Origin: Lichtheimia corymbifera B2541
Lineage: Eukaryota > Mucoromycota > Mucoromycetes > Mucorales > Lichtheimiaceae
NCBI GenBank assembly: GCA_000697475.1
Contig: JNEU01000693.1
Location: 1 to 20,478, forward strand
Direction of reading: 5' to 3'
DNA length: 20,478 nucleotides
Shown here: positions 1 to 10,583 of the stretch, piece after piece
How the letters are laid out: every line of letters starts with the position of its first letter
How positions within the stretch are numbered: position 1 is the first letter of the stretch
Notes under the pieces: model-generated
Seen by the model: the letters and a program-made list of their open reading frames with translations, nothing else
Databases searched by the model: none
What the model was told of the DNA's origin: nothing
Program-made: the position numbers and the translations under genes

Positions 1-739
1 CACCCTCAGCCGCATCCACGTAACATGATCCATCCTTCCTGCTGACAACGTACAAAGCGATCCACCTCTCTGCTTGATTGCATCCATCCATCCATCCATA
101 ACCAATGCAAGTCCAATACGTTGATACAAAGATATCCTGTGATCCCTTCCTTTTCCATCCGGCAGCTGGTCAATCACTTGCTTGTTCACTTTCTATCGCA
201 GCTCAACCAGGTGAAGAATGCTTGTATGTGCAGTAGTAGTAGTTGGTGGCTGATATGACGACATCCATAAGGATCCGTGTGCATTAAAGCCAAGTTGTTG
301 CAAGTAAAGAAAGCAGCTTCTATACAATGGCTATCTGCTGTTCACATAAAAAAGGCTGCAAGGCATGCTGCTGCAAGTAAAGAACGCTGTATGAGATAAT
401 GGTGTAAAAGGCACGCTGATGTTAACTGCTGGAATGAACGTTGTTACGATTGGTTGTGGCAGATGAGAGAAGCAAGAGGGTGTGTAGTATCAAGGAACGC
501 GGGTGTTGTAGTAGAGTGATAAAAAGGCTGTGAACACGGCATGGAGTTGCCATTCAGTCAAAGACAATCAGATCAAGAGGGTTGTAGGATTGACATGATG
601 GGTTGAAGCAGGACAATCGTCCGCAGGCTGTAGTTGTAGTTGAATGGGGCAACAGTCGAGAATGAGAGGAACAGGCAAAAACCGGAGTGGAAGAGCTGGA
701 AATTAAATACGTTGACTTGCCAGACACATCCTTGAACAC
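1..739. other. Non-coding region, no gene recognised
   Basis: I see no convincing coding frame here. Short open frames on both strands lack recognisable motifs. The stretch holds a short CATC microsatellite near 80-102 and a local duplication of a GCAAGTAAAGAA motif near 299-310 and 372-383. It is most likely intergenic sequence upstream of the repeat field. Confidence 0.5.
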
Positions 740-1720
740 TATGAAACTAACCCTTGACCTTGAGATTGCCTCTCTGAAACCAGAAACTTGCACACAATAT
801 GCTTTTGGGCATGCTGATCAACTTTGTATTAATAAAGAACCCACACTTCATTCAAAGATTTCGAAAGGGAGGGCATAATGTAGGGTTTACTATGATCGAC
901 GGAAATTCCGGACCCGCCCGGATTCATTGAAATGCCATTTAGTATGCATAATCTTGGGATTCCCCATTTCGAGCTTGAAGCTTGGTAAGAAGGTTCTCTC
1001 AGTCATGCTGATCAACTCCATTCATTTAAAAACCGTATGCTTCATTATGATGTTTTATGCATCCGGCGGTCCAAATATGGGACGGACGTAACGCAAGTAG
1101 GGTACATAGTGCACACCCCCGCAGTTGTCCACCTCCATTGTGAAACTTGGTCAGGCCGTGGGCTTCGACATGCTGATTAACTCCATTCATATTAAAGTCG
1201 TATACTTCATTGTGAGAATTAAAAAGCGGGCGTCCGACGATGAAAGCACATAAATATATGTAGGTTGGACGGCCCCGTGACTCGAGATTCCCTTTCTCAA
1301 AGATGAAACTTTCACACAAGATGCTTTTGGACATGCTGATCAACTTTGGCTTAATAAAGAACACACGCTTCATTTAAGAATTTTGAATGGAAGGGTATAA
1401 TGCGGGATTTACTATGAAGGACGTAAATTCCGTACCCGTCGGAAATCATGAAATGCCGATTAGTATGCAATAACTTGAGATTCCCTATTTTCAACATGAA
1501 ACTTGGTAAGAAGGTTCGCTGAGTCATGGTGATCAACTTCATTCATTTAAAAACCGCATGCTTCATTATGAGATTCTATGGCCCAAATATAGGAAAGACG
1601 ATGGATGGCGGGAACCTCCCCGAGATTGCCCACACCTCCATCTTGAAACTTGCAGACATGGTGCTGTCGACCATGACGAGTATCTTTGTTCTCATAAAGA
1701 CATCATGCTTCATTATGTAA
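740..1720. repeat. Diverged tandem-repeat field, about 521-bp higher-order unit
   Basis: A motif close to CATGCTGATCAACT, followed by a TTCATT(TA)AA stretch and then CTTCATTATGA, recurs at about 810, 1004, 1169, 1332, 1525 and, more weakly, 1667. Spacings alternate (194, 165, 163, 193), so the 810/1004 pair is repeated as 1332/1525 with an offset of 521-522 bases. Flanking sequence also matches across that offset: TTGGTAAGAAGGTTC occurs at both 981-995 and 1504-1518. Copies carry many substitutions and small indels, so the array is old. No coding frame runs through it. It could be a decayed satellite or nested copies of a small non-autonomous element. Confidence 0.75.
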
Positions 1721-2245
1721 AGGTTGAGAAATAGGTACCTTTATGTTTTACCTATGCTATAAGCGTGATGGGATTGCTTTTTGGCACTGGATGGTGTTGA
1801 CTGCATTATCGGAAAGATGATGCAGACCTTAATGAAATGACACGTGGTGGTTACACGAACGCGTCCTTGGCAGGTTGCTGCATGGATGGATGATGATTGC
1901 TTTTAGGGAGGTACATAAGTAAACAACACCCAATAATGATGGTATGTGTAGTATGGCAATAATGGCTCCACATCGCATTTGGATACAGGAGAAAGTCGAG
2001 TCGCATAACGCAATTTTATTTAAGAGGTTGATAATGCAAGCATGTTGGATGAAAGTAGTGTTTGAGATGAAGATGAGCGCATTTTCAATGATGGATGATG
2101 AATGCAGACTACATGGGATGGCCAATAAGGATTGATGAGGGATATGCTTATCCCAGTGGACGGGTGCACGTGGATCACAAGTGGTGGCAGGCAACTGCAA
2201 GGTCCGCCCTCATTGTGTCTATACTTCTTTATCCCGCCAAAACTA
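1721..2245. other. Intergenic region upstream of first F-box copy
   Basis: No gene is recognised. Reverse-strand frames here do not resemble the membrane-protein genes that lie head-to-head with the second and third F-box copies, so the first copy lacks that partner. The stretch presumably contains the original promoter of the first F-box copy; no clear TATA box stands out. Confidence 0.4.
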
Positions 2246-4312
2246 ATGACACACACTCTTCACAATGACGACGACCCTTGCCGCCCACCACCACCACCGA
2301 CACACGACAACCTTGCTTCAGATTCCACTATTCAAAGTCAACTGTCTGCATTGGACCAACGTGCCATTGGTTGGACCCGGTGTACCAAGTTTGAATGGGC
2401 TCTTCGCGACACAGACACAATGCAACAGCTATTGCCATCGTCAGCACAAGGCTATTTACGTGAAGCATGGATTTATAGCCAACAAGGAAAACAACGAGAT
2501 GCTATAGCTATATGTGACAAGGTGCTACGACTCGGTGTGGTCAATACTCATGACCCTGATTATCACAAGCTCGAACAAGCCAGGATGGATGCCATGCAAC
2601 AAGACAGCAAACGTATCGATTTCATCAATCAACTACCAGTGGATATTGTGGTGACAATGCTTGTTCCCATGTTTATGAATGGTTTCATTTCTGATGCAGC
2701 AATGCCATGTCCGTATCTGTACGTGTCGCGTAGGTGGCGTGACCTTGTGATCCAGGGTTGTCATGGAGGATTAAGCTTTGGGATTGGTTATGGCCAAGGA
2801 TGCGAAGGGAAAGCATTCGAACAGATTGTTCAATTTGCTCATCATACAACCGCACTCTACGTCAAGTCATGCACTCAAGGAACGTGTTTGGGCGAATTAT
2901 TACGTTATGGAGACTTGCGTTCCTTGGAAAGGCTCGTCATTGAATGTAAGTTTTCCCATTCTGCTTTTTTAAGACATGGCATGTATTCAATATCATCATC
3001 CAATCAGCATTCAAGATCGGTCTGGTCAAGCATTTCACTTCTTCATTGCGAGCCGTCAGTACTACATTGACCCATTTCTCGGTGTATATTGATCGCTCGT
3101 ATCGACTTTGCTTGGCTGATGTTGTCTCCAATTGTACCACTTTGGTGTCCTTGAAGATGGTCAATCCCTATGATACCAACTGCGATTCATTACCCATAGC
3201 AGCAACCTACCCTACATTAAAGACATTACGTTTGATGCAAGCCATAAAGGATATTACACATGACAACGTGCTGGGGATATTGAAACGGTTTCCATCACTC
3301 CAACAACTCGAACTTGATCCATGCCCTCATATGCAATCCGTCCTTGACATTCCCGAACATTATCCTTGGATGCAAAGCCTTGATCTCTTTTATGATGACG
3401 AGAGGATGGAAATAAAGGCTGGGGGTTTGACACAGAGCATAAGGAGAATGGCATTACCAAACTTTGTATTGGGAGCTTCGAATGGGAGAATGATATTGCA
3501 ATGACATGGCACGCGTATTAGAGCAGCACCATCAGACACTTGTTGACGTTGAGTTGAAATTGAAAGGCGGCATTCAGGATGGCGACGACGCGCTTTACAC
3601 CATAAGTTATCCTTGCCTGAAACGTCTTTCTGTAAGCTTTATTTCCGATATGAATCCTTGTTTTGGTTGGTGGATACCAAGTAAAGCACGTGCACTTGAG
3701 GAGTTACGAATGATGATTTCCGTGATCAAGGCCCGTCCTGCCATACTCGATACCAAACCACCAAATCTCAAAAGACTGGTTATGCGGCTTGGAGACGTGC
3801 GCAGTAGCGAAGAAGCAGCTATCGCAAGCTATATCGATTATTATGCTCGACAAAAGGAACGATCGCACTTGAGGGATTTAGAGATCCATCTGTATAGTGA
3901 ACATTTTTCACTCATCCATGAAGCTATCTGCCGTCTGAATCACCTACAACACCTGATGATCGGATTTACCTTTGAATGGGATACATCAAACATGGATCGA
4001 TTTGTAAAGCAACTTGTCAATGGGTGTCCTCATCTTGTATTCCTTGACATCAATAACAAAAAAGCCCTATCCATCGACTCACTCAATCTCCTGAAACGGT
4101 TGGATTCGCTTGAGGAGCTGGTGCTTTCCATCGATGGCATGCAAGGCTGCATTGGTTTCTGCGAGGCGCTTCAAACATTGTCACCATCATTAAAGTGTAT
4201 TCAAATGTTCCCTAAATCCGCACTGGACCCGATGGATCTTGAAAGTCTCAAAACTTCAAGACCGGATCTCAAGATTGTGGTGAAAAACTATGGCACGTTA
4301 GGCTGGGGTTGA
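2246..4312 (+). pseudogene. TPR/F-box/LRR protein, first paralogue, frameshifted
   Basis: This is the most diverged of three tandem paralogues. Exon 1 is 2246-2945, the intron 2946-3007 (GTAAGT...TCAG, phase 1, same position as in the other copies), and exon 2 starts at 3008. The protein opens with MTHTLHNDDD and a proline run, then TPR-like helices (RAIGWTRCTKFEWALRD, then GYLREAWIYSQQGKQRDAI), then an F-box-like part beginning RIDFINQLPVDIVVTMLVP, then leucine-rich repeats. In exon 2 the frame from 3010 stops at 3504. A short homologous stretch (GITKL) sits in another frame near 3450, and similarity resumes from about 3503 in a third frame (MARVLEQHHQTL) to the stop at 4312. At least two indels lie between about 3410 and 3505. 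The intact homologue at 5350 suggests a substrate adaptor of an SCF ubiquitin ligase. An unannotated extra intron or assembly errors are alternatives to pseudogene status. The start was chosen because the N-terminal length then resembles the other copies; an in-frame ATG at 2132 is possible. Confidence 0.7.
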
Positions 4313-4370
4313 TTTACACGTAGCTGTCTCTTTGTACTATTCTTATCCCACCCCAATTTTTATACCATAG

Positions 4371-4376
4371 AATAAA
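4371..4376 (+). terminator. Poly(A) signal AATAAA of first F-box copy
   Basis: An AATAAA hexamer lies about 59 bases after the stop codon at 4312. On the other strand AATAAA lies at 4407-4412, downstream of the minus-strand gene ending at 4429, so the two convergent transcripts probably end within about 40 bases of each other. Confidence 0.5.
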
Positions 4377-4406
4377 TCATAGTCGTAATTGATTCTATTG
4401 ACGCCT

Positions 4407-4412
4407 TTTATT
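4407..4412 (-). terminator. Poly(A) signal AATAAA of the minus-strand membrane-protein gene
   Basis: The plus strand reads TTTATT, giving AATAAA on the minus strand 17 bases beyond the proposed stop codon at 4429. The same arrangement (TTTATTTCCAT) recurs at 7481 beyond the paralogous gene, which supports both minus-strand gene models. Confidence 0.45.
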
Positions 4413-4428
4413 TCCATAAACCGTAAAA

Positions 4429-5180
4429 CTACGCTAATAAGACTAGCAAAGTATGCACTATGTCTCCCAGTGGTCTTACCATACCTTCATCCAACGTGAA
4501 TAGGTCTCCAGTCAATGTACACCAGGTCTGATCCACTTTCCAACATGGGAAGATCCGCCATCCACACGTACCTCATTATCCCAGCCATAATACTTCGCTT
4601 TAGTCTCCAGTATACCGATCGATCCAACAACATGGTGATATGATGCAATAGAAGCCAAGATGGAGACCGTGTTATGGTAAAAGACTTGATGGAGCAAAAA
4701 AGTGCCGTGCAGCTCGTAATCCTTGATGTCGATCGGATAGATGGTACATCCATCATAATGAAACGCATGAAGGTGCATAGCGGTGATCCTTGGCCAAGTG
4801 CCTGTTGATTGATTGATGATGGTGATGATGATGAGCAGCTTGAAAGACATAACCCCCACCTTTGAATCCTGATAACGTTGCCTGCCACAATATCCACCTA
4901 TCTCATACCTGTAACCATACCAACGAGAATCTGGGCAACTTTGCGAGACAACTGGTTTGCCGGTGTCGTATGGCCAAGTTGGTACCACTTTAGTGACACG
5001 ATGAGCAAGCTGAACCCAAAGCTATTGTGCAAGTGAAAAAACAGCCATTGTTGCCAAACTAGGAGCGCGTCATCACCAAGCGTAAAAGTAGTTTGTGGGA
5101 TACAAGTAGCTGAAGCGGGTACAAGGAAAAAGCAGCCAAGCGCAGTTGTCGTAGAGATGGCGCGTAACCAAGAGACACAT
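4429..5180 (-). pseudogene. Unidentified hydrophobic (membrane?) protein, copy A, probably broken
   Basis: I do not recognise this family. Read on the minus strand, the recoverable pieces are: an N-terminal hydrophobic stretch (ISTTTALGCFFLVPASATC) that could be a signal anchor; a second hydrophobic segment (QQWLFFHLHNSFGFSLLIV); then after an intron near 4860-4908 a third (KLLIIITII) and a fourth around FYHNTVSILASIASYHHVV; and, after a possible short intron at 4528-4571, a C-terminus GDLFTLDEGMVRPLGDIV ending at 4429. Four membrane segments are plausible. The ATG at 5180 matches the start of copy B (8279), but a one-base difference about 20 bases in takes it out of frame here, and the phase across the first intron does not close. 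From ATG to stop both copies span exactly 752 bases. Selection on the protein is suggested by pieces shared by A and B (FYH-TVSILASI). Sequencing error is an alternative to decay. Confidence 0.45.
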
Positions 5181-5349
5181 GCTGGGATGTCAACCCATCT
5201 GACGGCAAAAAGACAAAGGAAAGGTGGTCGGCAAGGAGAGTAAAAATAAAAAGTCAGAGAGAAAGAGGACTGTTGACTGGGCGACAGGAATTTATGCTTC
5301 GGGGGAGTGCTGGCATTGGCCACGATCTTGTTCATCAGTCTAACCCACA
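5181..5349. promoter_or_regulatory. Divergent promoter region between membrane-protein copy A and F-box copy 2
   Basis: Only 169 bases separate the proposed minus-strand ATG (5180) from the plus-strand F-box ATG (5350). The same head-to-head arrangement, with recognisably similar sequence (for example a purine-rich GGAGAG block on the plus strand and CTGACGGYAAAA near the minus-strand start), recurs at 8280-8463. No exact TATA box is clear in this copy; an AT-rich TAAAAATAAAAA at about 5240-5251 is the nearest candidate. Inference: one shared bidirectional promoter drives both genes. Confidence 0.4.
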
Positions 5350-7392
5350 ATGACACGCTCTATTTGGCATTCATGCAACCTATCTAAGCTTCCTGCTTCT
5401 TCTAAAAAATATGCAAAGCTTGTCCACGATTCAACCACTCAATTGCACCAATCTCTTGAACCAGTCCTATCAGCCTTGAATCTACGCGCCATTGGGTTGT
5501 CAAAGTGTGCCAACTATGATGCTGCGCTTCACGATGCGCAGCTCATGCAACAGCTATCGCCTTCTTCAGCACTTGGATATATCCGTGAAGCCGACATTTA
5601 CAGTGAACAAGGAAAACAGCGCCAAGTGATCGATATCTGCAGCAAGGGGATGAGTAGGGTGGACACCATGGATACGCACTATGCAACACTGCAACGAGCC
5701 AAAATGGATGCTGAGGAACGCCAAAACACCCGCATTGACTTTGTCAGTCAACTACCTCTCGACATTGTAACTGTAACTCTCATTCCTTTCTTCATGGATC
5801 GGCTTCCTTTGCTATCGGATGTACCATACCCCTATGTGGAAGTGTCCAAGCTATGGCGAGGCCGTATTGTTCAATGCTTCGGTGGATTGCGCTTTTCTGT
5901 TGGATACCACGAAGAGTACGATGTGAAATTCCTCTCGCAAGTCGTTCAGTTTTCTCAGGATATCAAGGAATTGTTCATACATCAATATGATCACGAGAGA
6001 ACATGGCTAGGTGATTTACTGCGTGACAATGACTTTTGCTCGTTACGGCAGTTATCCATGGGACGTAAGTTTTATCATGCATGCATTTCTTGATATACTC
6101 GTTTACTTACCATAGCTTATTTAGAATACATGAATGATAATGTTGACCACTTTGTATCATCGCTGCGAGCAATCAGCAGTACATTGATCGACTTGGATAT
6201 CGACGTAGAAATCGGGCGCATACTACCCATAGACCAGATAGTGCTGACCTGCCCCAACTTGGTTTCGCTCAACCTTCCTCAATCACGTGTTGCCGATCTC
6301 GTCTCTCTCCCCATGACAACATGGCCCAATTTGAAAAAGTTGACCATTAATAGAGCACAAGAGCCTGTTACCTGTGATCAGTTCATAGGGATTTGGAAAC
6401 GTTTTCCATCACTCAATCACCTTGAACTTCATCCATGCTCCGATTTGCAATCAGCACTCATCGTTTCCAATTACCTTCCAGCAATGAACGGTCTCCATAT
6501 TCATCTATCTGATATGGGTACTGGTATCACTTTCACGGATCAAGGACCCTCCAGTGAAACGCCTGCGATTACGAAGATTACAATTGAGAGCCTTATACAG
6601 GCGAATGGTGATACCTTTGCAGATGTCGGCTCTGTATTAAAGCATCATCGGAAGACTATTGAGGACTTTTGTTGGGCTATGGATGGCGAGAACGTCAACA
6701 GAGATATATACGACATCCAGTACCCTCAGCTAAAGAAACTTATTCTGAATAAATCCGGATGGTGGATACCACGCAACGCACCGTTACTAGAGGAGTTGAC
6801 ATTGTCATCCCGAACAATCAACAACCACCCTGCAGTTCTCGATACGATACCACCCAGCTTGAGGACGCTTGAATTGAAACTGAATGAGGTGCCTGAACTT
6901 GTCGACACATCATCCATCAAACAATATCTCCTTCGATTTGCCCAGCATTCACATCTACACGAACTCGTTATAATTTCCCCCACCATGGACAACATATTCA
7001 ATGTGGTTGATGCTATCTGCCACCTTAAGCAGCTACAGCGATTCGCGATCATCATTACTATGCGGCCTGATTCGTCTCAACAGGACAGGTTCCTTGATCA
7101 GCTTGCACGAGGGTGTACCAATTTATCCTGCCTTGAGATCTATTGCTTGTATAAAGGACTATCTACGCATTCAATCAATACTCTGAAACAACTTGGAAAT
7201 TTAAAGCAGTGCTCATTCGCAATCGATCCTACTAGCGACGATGGCATTTGGCATGCACTTGAAACGTTTCCACAGCTCAAATGTATCCGTATTTACCCTG
7301 CGATGCCATCCCACCGTATGGGAATCAGGCGTCTCAAGGAAAAAAGACCTGACATGACAGTCTATCTCGATCAAACATTCACACGCTTCTGA
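5350..7392 (+). CDS. TPR/F-box/LRR protein, second paralogue, intact (Dia2/Pof3-like architecture)
   Basis: Two exons (5350-6064 and 6125-7392) joined across a 60-base GTAAGT...TTTAG intron in phase 1 give an uninterrupted 660-residue protein. Residues about 40-105 are TPR-like helices (LNLRAIGLSKCANYDAALHD; GYIREADIYSEQGKQRQVI). Residues about 129-180 read as an F-box (RIDFVSQLPLDIVTVTLIP, then VEVSKLWRGRIVQCF), which in this family binds Skp1. The remaining 420 or so residues are rich in periodic leucines (for example CPNLVSLNLPQS, WPNLKKLTI, FPSLNHLELHPC), the pattern of LRRs that bind substrate. This order (TPR, F-box, LRR) is that of yeast Dia2 and fission-yeast Pof3; a role as an SCF ubiquitin-ligase adaptor is inferred from architecture only, and substrate is unknown. 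The gene is divergent from the membrane-protein copy A. The start is supported by alignment of MTRSIW with MADSIW in the third copy. Confidence 0.85.
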
Positions 7393-7448
7393 ATCACCTT
7401 TTCTGTGTTGTATTCCCTCCCATGTTTGATTATTACTTTTCGTGCACA

Positions 7449-7454
7449 AATAAA
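7449..7454 (+). terminator. Poly(A) signal AATAAA of second F-box copy
   Basis: AATAAA lies 57 bases after the stop at 7392. The opposite-strand AATAAA at 7481-7486 belongs to the convergent minus-strand gene. Confidence 0.5.
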
Positions 7455-7480
7455 AACTTGACATGCATATCCATAAACAT

Positions 7481-7486
7481 TTTATT
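7481..7486 (-). terminator. Poly(A) signal AATAAA of membrane-protein copy B
   Basis: The plus strand TTTATT gives AATAAA on the minus strand, 42 bases beyond the proposed stop at 7528. It is homologous in sequence and position to the signal at 4407. Confidence 0.4.
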
Positions 7487-7527
7487 TCCATCACCAAAAG
7501 TTTACGCTAAAACAGCTATATAGCCCG

Positions 7528-8279
7528 CTACATTTCAACCCCAAGAACACTTACCATATCCATTGTATCCTCCAACGTGTAGACGTCCCCAAGGAATTGA
7601 CGCTAAATCCAATCCTCTTTCAATAAGCATATCCAAAAGATCCATTATCTAGAGCTTCCTACCTTATTAGCCCAAAAGGCATCGACCCCCATCCATGCAT
7701 TACTTGACTGCCAGGATTGTACACACGATCACCGATATCCAATAGCATCATCCAAACAATATCGTGACAAGATGTAATCGAAGCCAAGATGGAGACCGTG
7801 TCATGATAAAAGGCTTGCTGGAGAAAAAGTACCGTGCAGCTCGCAATCCTTGTTGCAGATTCGGTTGATGAAGTATCCATGATTAAGCAAGTGCACGAGT
7901 ATACATAGAGATGGTTTTTCGACAAGCATCTGATGACGGCGGCGATAATGAGCTGCTTGAAACAAATAGCCTTTGTTAGTACCCTGCCAATGCTATCTCC
8001 CATTGTATTACACGTACCTACCTTGATAACCATGCCAAAGCGCATCCAGACCAGTTTGCCGGTATGGTATGACCAAGTTGGTGCCTTCGGTAGACAAGAT
8101 GAGCAGGTCGAATGCCAAGGTATTGAGCAAGGGAGATGACAGCAATCGTTGCCAAAGTGGGAGGCCTCATTACCAGGCGTAAAAGTAGTTTGTGGAATAC
8201 AAGTAGCTGAAACAGGTACAAGGAAAAAGCAGCCAAGCGCAGTTGTGGTAGAGATGACGCCCGTAACCAAGAGACGCAT
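7528..8279 (-). pseudogene. Unidentified hydrophobic (membrane?) protein, copy B, frameshifted
   Basis: This is the paralogue of 4429-5180. The start at 8279 has a good context (CCACCATG) and gives MRLLVTGVISTTTALGCFFL, which looks like a signal anchor. The frame then slips by one base near 8164-8150 relative to copy A (GNEA followed by non-homologous SHFGND). Downstream the same frame reads into a probable 48-base intron with a perfect TACTAAC branch site (about 7985-7991), then the conserved ICFKQLIIAAVI and AFYHDTVSILASITSCHDIV. A second intron (GTAGGAAG...ATTTAG, about 7600-7660) leads to a C-terminus QFLGDVYTLEDTMDMVSV and the stop at 7528. Function unknown. The one-base slip makes a functional product doubtful. 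Sequence shared with copy A in both exons and the 3' flank shows that the two derive from one duplication that included the neighbouring F-box gene. Confidence 0.45.
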
Positions 8280-8463
8280 GGTGGGATGCCAACCCATCTG
8301 ACGGTAAAAGACGAAGGAAGGTTGCGGACAAGGAGAGAGTGATAAAGTATAAAAGGGAGTGCAGTGTGTGTGTGAGTGTGCAACACTGGCAAAAGAGATT
8401 TAGGCTTGGGGTGGCCTGATCCTGGTATTGACTATAATGACCTTGTTTCCCAGCCAACCATCC
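8280..8463. promoter_or_regulatory. Divergent promoter region with TATA box, membrane-protein copy B and F-box copy 3
   Basis: This is the counterpart of 5181-5349. A TATAAAA lies at 8348-8354, oriented toward the F-box gene and 110 bases before its ATG at 8464. A GT/TG dinucleotide run follows at about 8362-8378. Confidence 0.45.
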
Positions 8464-10494
8464 ATGGCAGACTCGATTTGGAACGATTTATGCAGACAGC
8501 CCAGCACTCTCAAGGCTTCTTCTGAAAAATACGCACAGCTTGTTCACGATTCAACCACTCAACTGCAGCAATCCCTTGAACCCATCTTGTCAGCTCTGAA
8601 TCTACGCGCCATTGGTTTGACAAAGTGCGCCAACTACGATGCTGCTCTTCGCGATGCCAAAGTTATGCAATACCTATCGCCTTCTTCAGCTCTTGGTTAT
8701 ATACGAGAAGCCGACATTTACAGTGAACAGGGAAAACAGCGCCTAGTCATTGAGATATGCAACCATGGACTCCGTATGGTCGATACCATGGATACGCACT
8801 ATGATACATTACAACGAGCCAAGATGGATGCTGAGCAGCGTCAGAGTAAACGGGTCGACTTTATCAGTCAACTACCAACCGACATGGTGATTTCAACGCT
8901 CATTCCAATGTTTGTGGATGATGCTCCTATCAGTTCACTGCTGCCCAACCCCTATTTGGATGTATCCAATCTATGGCGAGATCGTATTGTTCAATGCTAC
9001 GATGGATTACGCTTTTCTGTTGGGTACCCAGGAAGCCAGGATGAGGATATTCGATTGCAAGTCATTCAGTTTGCTCAACATACCAAGGCATTCTTTATAA
9101 ATCGATACGGCCATGGAAGATGGCGAGCTGATTTACTGCGAGATCATGACTTTTGCTCATTACGGCAGTTATTCATTGATCGTAAGTTGTGTTCATTTCT
9201 TAGCATTCATTTACTTAACTATACCTTGATTGATTTAGAGTGCATGAATGATCACGTTGACCAATTTGCATCGTCGTTGAAATCAATCAGCAAGACTTTG
9301 ACTCATTTGAGTGTCGAAACGGAATGCGCGTTACCCATAGACCAGATAGTGCTGACCTGCCCCAACCTGGTGTTCCTCGATCTTACCCAATCACGTGTTA
9401 CCGATCTCAGCTCTCTCCCCATGACAAACATGGCCCAATTTGAAGAGGTTGACCCTTCACAGGGTACAAGAGCCTATTACCTGCGATCAGATCATAGGGA
9501 TTTGGAAGCGTTTCCCATCACTCAATCACCTTCGACTTCAACCATGCACCGATATGGAATCAGCACTCATTGTTTCCGATTACCTTCCCTCAATCAACAA
9601 CCTGCATATTGTTGCATTTGAGAACGATACTGATATTGAGTTCTCGTATCACGATCCTCCCCGTGAAACATTTGGGATTACGAAGATTGCAATTGAGGGC
9701 TTTGCGAATAATACGTTTGTGGATATCAGCTCTGTGTTAAAGCAGCATCAGAAGACCCTTGAAGACCTTGAATGGTATATGAGTGGTGAGAGCGACACCG
9801 GGGTTATTTACAACATCCAGTACCACGCCTAAAGAAACTTATTCTCGACCAATCCGGATGGTGGATACCAAGCAACGCACCGTTACTAGAGGAACTGACA
9901 ATGACATGGCAAGCAATCAACATCCATCCTGCGGTACTCGATATGATACCACCCAAGTTGAAAAGGCTAGAGTTCATGCTGGATGTAGGACCTGACATTG
10001 TCGGCACTTCAGCTATCAAACAATACATCGATCGCATTGCTCGCTATTCACATCTACACGAACTCATTATGAATTCCTATACCATGGACAACATTCTCGA
10101 TGTGGTTGATGCTATCCATCGTCTTGAACAGCTTAACCGATTGATGATCAGAGTTGGTGCACATTGTGATCCGAATCAAATGAATGGATTTGTTGACCAG
10201 CTTTCAAGAGGATGCCCCAGTTTAACCTGCCTTGAGATCAACTGCAGAAATGGACTATCCACGCGTTCAATCAATGCTTTGAAACAACTTGAAAATCTAC
10301 AGCAGTGCTCGTTCTCAATCGATCAGACCAATGACAACGATGACAGCATTTGGCATGCACTTGAAACATTTACGCAGCTCAAACGTATCCGTATTTATCC
10401 TGTGATCCCATCCAACCTTATTGGCATCAGGCATCTCAAGGAAAAAAGACCTGACATGATGATCTATCTTGACCAGTTTTTTAGATGCTTCTGA
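8464..10494 (+). pseudogene. TPR/F-box/LRR protein, third paralogue, two compensating frameshifts
   Basis: This is a close relative of the intact copy at 5350. Exon 1 is 8464-9181, the intron 9182-9238 (57 bases, GTAAGT...TTTAG, phase 1; retaining it keeps the frame open), and exon 2 starts at 9239. TPR-like (NLRAIGLTKCANYDAALRD; GYIREADIYSEQGKQRLVI), F-box-like (RVDFISQLPTDMVISTLIP) and LRR regions match copy 2. At 9424-9427 an extra A (ATGACAAACATGG against ATGACAACATGG in copy 2) shifts the frame, and it stops at 9621. Homology continues in the next frame from about 9430 to 9823. A one-base deficit near 9824-9830 restores the original frame, which runs to the stop at 10494. Unrepaired translation would give about 366 residues lacking most of the LRR part. 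An in-frame upstream ATG at 8428 exists, but 8464 aligns with copy 2. Indel sequencing error is an alternative. Confidence 0.75.
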
Positions 10495-10577
10495 ACGATC
10501 TTTGCTGCGTTGTATTCCCTTTCCCCAAATACCTTCCCCATGATTGGTAGTCATTTCTTATCTATTGTCGGTATTTC

Positions 10578-10583
10578 AATAAA
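10578..10583 (+). terminator. Poly(A) signal AATAAA of third F-box copy
   Basis: AATAAA lies 84 bases after the stop at 10494, consistent with the other two copies. Confidence 0.45.

Noticed and set aside
1026..1542. Minus-strand frames of 115 and 63 codons in the repeat field
   Set aside because: They run across degenerate repeat copies, are not conserved between copies, and carry no motif.
2265..2507. Alternative-frame ORF starting in the His/Thr-rich stretch at 2265
   Set aside because: It overlaps exon 1 of the first F-box copy in another frame, which has clear homology to the other two copies; this frame has none.
8428..8463. Upstream in-frame ATG of the third F-box copy
   Set aside because: The residues before MADSIW have no counterpart in copy 2, whose start aligns with 8464.
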